From Acidobacteriota bacterium (GTDB taxonomy: Bacteria; Acidobacteriota; Polarisedimenticolia; Polarisedimenticolales; Polarisedimenticolaceae), in assembly GCA_011773795.1 (NCBI GenBank), contig WVWW01000007.1, positions 1-14,793 of the forward strand: a DNA stretch of 14,793 nucleotides. The letters are read 5' to 3'. The notes beneath the pieces were generated by a model. The model worked only from the letters and a program-made list of their open reading frames with translations, was not told the DNA's origin and ran no database searches. The translations under genes were made by a program, and so were the position numbers. Shown here piece after piece: positions 13,725-14,793 of the stretch; within the stretch, counting starts at the first letter, position 1, and every line of letters starts with the position of its first letter.

Positions 13725-14793
13725 ATGCCTCGCCCCGACTCCTTTCATTGCGCAGTCGTCCTTCTGATCGCGGCGATCGCCTCCGGCGCCAGCCACGCGG
13801 CGACGGTCTACGTCGACGTGAACAGCCCCAACCCGGGGACCCAGGACGGCAGCCAGCAGTACCCCTACCTCACGATTCAGGCGGGGATCAACCAGGCGGT
13901 CGGAGGTGATGAGGTCCGCGTTGCCGCGGGCATCTACTACGAGACGATCGTGATGAAGAGCCTGGTCAACGTCATCGGCGCGGGGGCCGGGCTGAGCATC
14001 ATCGACGGCAATGGAGCACCCAACAGCGTGGTGACGTTCAACGGGGCTCGGTTCAACCCGCTTCTCGAAGGGTTCACGATACGTAACGGCAAGGGTGACA
14101 AGATCGGAACCGTGGGACTCGACCCGGTCACGGCGGGTGGCGGGATCCGCATCGTCGACTCCGGACCTCGTCTCAACAACCTGATCATCGAAAACAACGT
14201 CGTCGACGACGGGTACGCCCGCGGTGGCGGGATCTATATCCAGACCGGCTTGGATGTTCCCACGATCTCCGGCACGACGATCCGCAACAACGTCGCACGC
14301 TCGGCCGATATTCCCGGAGTCGGCAAGGGCGGTGGAATCTACATCACATCCAAGTTCTCATCCGTGCTGATTACCGAGAACGTCATCGACCTGAACGTCT
14401 CGGACCGAGGCGGGGCGATCTATTCCACCATGCCGGGTAACAGTGAACTGACCCTGGAGCGCAACATCATCAGCCACAACGAGGCGTCGGACGGGGCGGG
14501 GGTGTTCACAAGGAACGCCAGTGGATCGTCGGCGACGATCGTCAACAACCTGTTCTACGGAAACGGAAGCACCGCGGGGCAGGCCGATTGCGACGACGCG
14601 GACGGGACGAGTGCGCCCGGGTCTCCGGAGATCTGTAACGACGGATTGGACAACGACTGCGATCCCTCGACACCGGACATCTTCGACGGCGACAACGACG
14701 GGTTCCTCTGCGATGTCGATTGTGACGACACCGAGCCGTCGATCAATCCGTCCGGGTACGAGCAGTGTAGTGACGGGGCGGACAACGACTGCG
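13725..14793 (+). CDS. Secreted beta-helix protein with MopE-type Cys/Asp repeats (3' truncated)
   Basis: 356 codons are visible, still open at the window edge. A signal peptide (about 1-25, CAVVLLIAAIASGASHA) is followed by TVYVDVNSPNPGTQDGSQ and YPYLTIQAGINQAVGGDEV, the typical opening of DUF1565/right-handed parallel beta-helix domains. Rungs with NNLIIENN, GGGIYI and GGAIYS run to about residue 285. A Cys/Asp-rich part follows: EICNDGLDNDC (Cys304) and EQCSDGADNDC (Cys348) recur with a 44-residue period, with FDGDNDGF and CDVDCDD between, as in MopE-like metal-binding repeats. The ATG is preferred over an in-frame ATG at 13716 because AAGGA (13710-13714) is 10 nt before it. Probably a surface or extracellular protein; calcium or copper binding is inferred from family resemblance. 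No enzyme signature is visible. Confidence 0.85.
   Translation, partial: MPRPDSFHCAVVLLIAAIASGASHAATVYVDVNSPNPGTQDGSQQYPYLTIQAGINQAVGGDEVRVAAGIYYETIVMKSLVNVIGAGAGLSIIDGNGAPNSVVTFNGARFNPLLEGFTIRNGKGDKIGTVGLDPVTAGGGIRIVDSGPRLNNLIIENNVVDDGYARGGGIYIQTGLDVPTISGTTIRNNVARSADIPGVGKGGGIYITSKFSSVLITENVIDLNVSDRGGAIYSTMPGNSELTLERNIISHNEASDGAGVFTRNASGSSATIVNNLFYGNGSTAGQADCDDADGTSAPGSPEICNDGLDNDCDPSTPDIFDGDNDGFLCDVDCDDTEPSINPSGYEQCSDGADNDC

Overview
This is a GC-rich bacterial chromosome segment with 13 protein-coding genes on both strands. Short gaps, ATGA/GTGA-type overlaps and Shine-Dalgarno (SD) sites mark several operons. No rRNA, tRNA, CRISPR array, IS element or phage gene was seen. The GC-rich base composition, long-form IspG, DUF1684 lipoprotein, PPC-repeat secreted protein and beta-helix/MopE-type protein suggest a Gram-negative, free-living bacterium of an Acidobacteriota- or Myxococcota-like lineage. 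That placement is inference and not firm.

Layout. (1) 1-3767, minus strand: ispG (isoprenoid MEP pathway), then a secreted protein with a CBM9-like fold, then the N-terminal third of an RND efflux pump cut by the window edge; possibly one transcription unit read leftward. (2) 3914-5754: a two-helix membrane protein on plus, convergent with a translationally coupled pair on minus (N-formylglutamate amidohydrolase, then TauE/SafE-family permease). (3) 5807-8317, plus strand: a membrane-anchored HtrA/Deg-type protease with PDZ, glyoxalase I (gloA), queF (7-deazaguanine tRNA modification, TTG start overlapping the gloA stop) and infC. infC appears to start at AUC and lacks its usual rpmI-rplT partners. 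(4) 8320-10919: a periplasmic histidine phosphatase on minus, nearly abutting infC, and divergently an adenosine-kinase-like PfkB gene overlapping a DUF1684 lipoprotein gene. (5) 10920-14793: an AT-rich, hairpin-rich leader, a large secreted PPC-domain protein, a strong intrinsic terminator preceded by two further hairpins, and the start of a beta-helix protein with MopE-like Cys/Asp repeats running off the right edge.

Most of the window is housekeeping (isoprenoids, methylglyoxal detoxification, tRNA modification, translation initiation, envelope proteolysis, purine salvage). The right-hand 3.9 kb is the most lineage-specific part and encodes two exported proteins of unknown role. The points most worth checking are the AUC start of infC, the near-leaderless histidine phosphatase with overlapping divergent promoters, and the structured leader and 3' region around the PPC-repeat gene. 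No clear new multi-gene system was identified.
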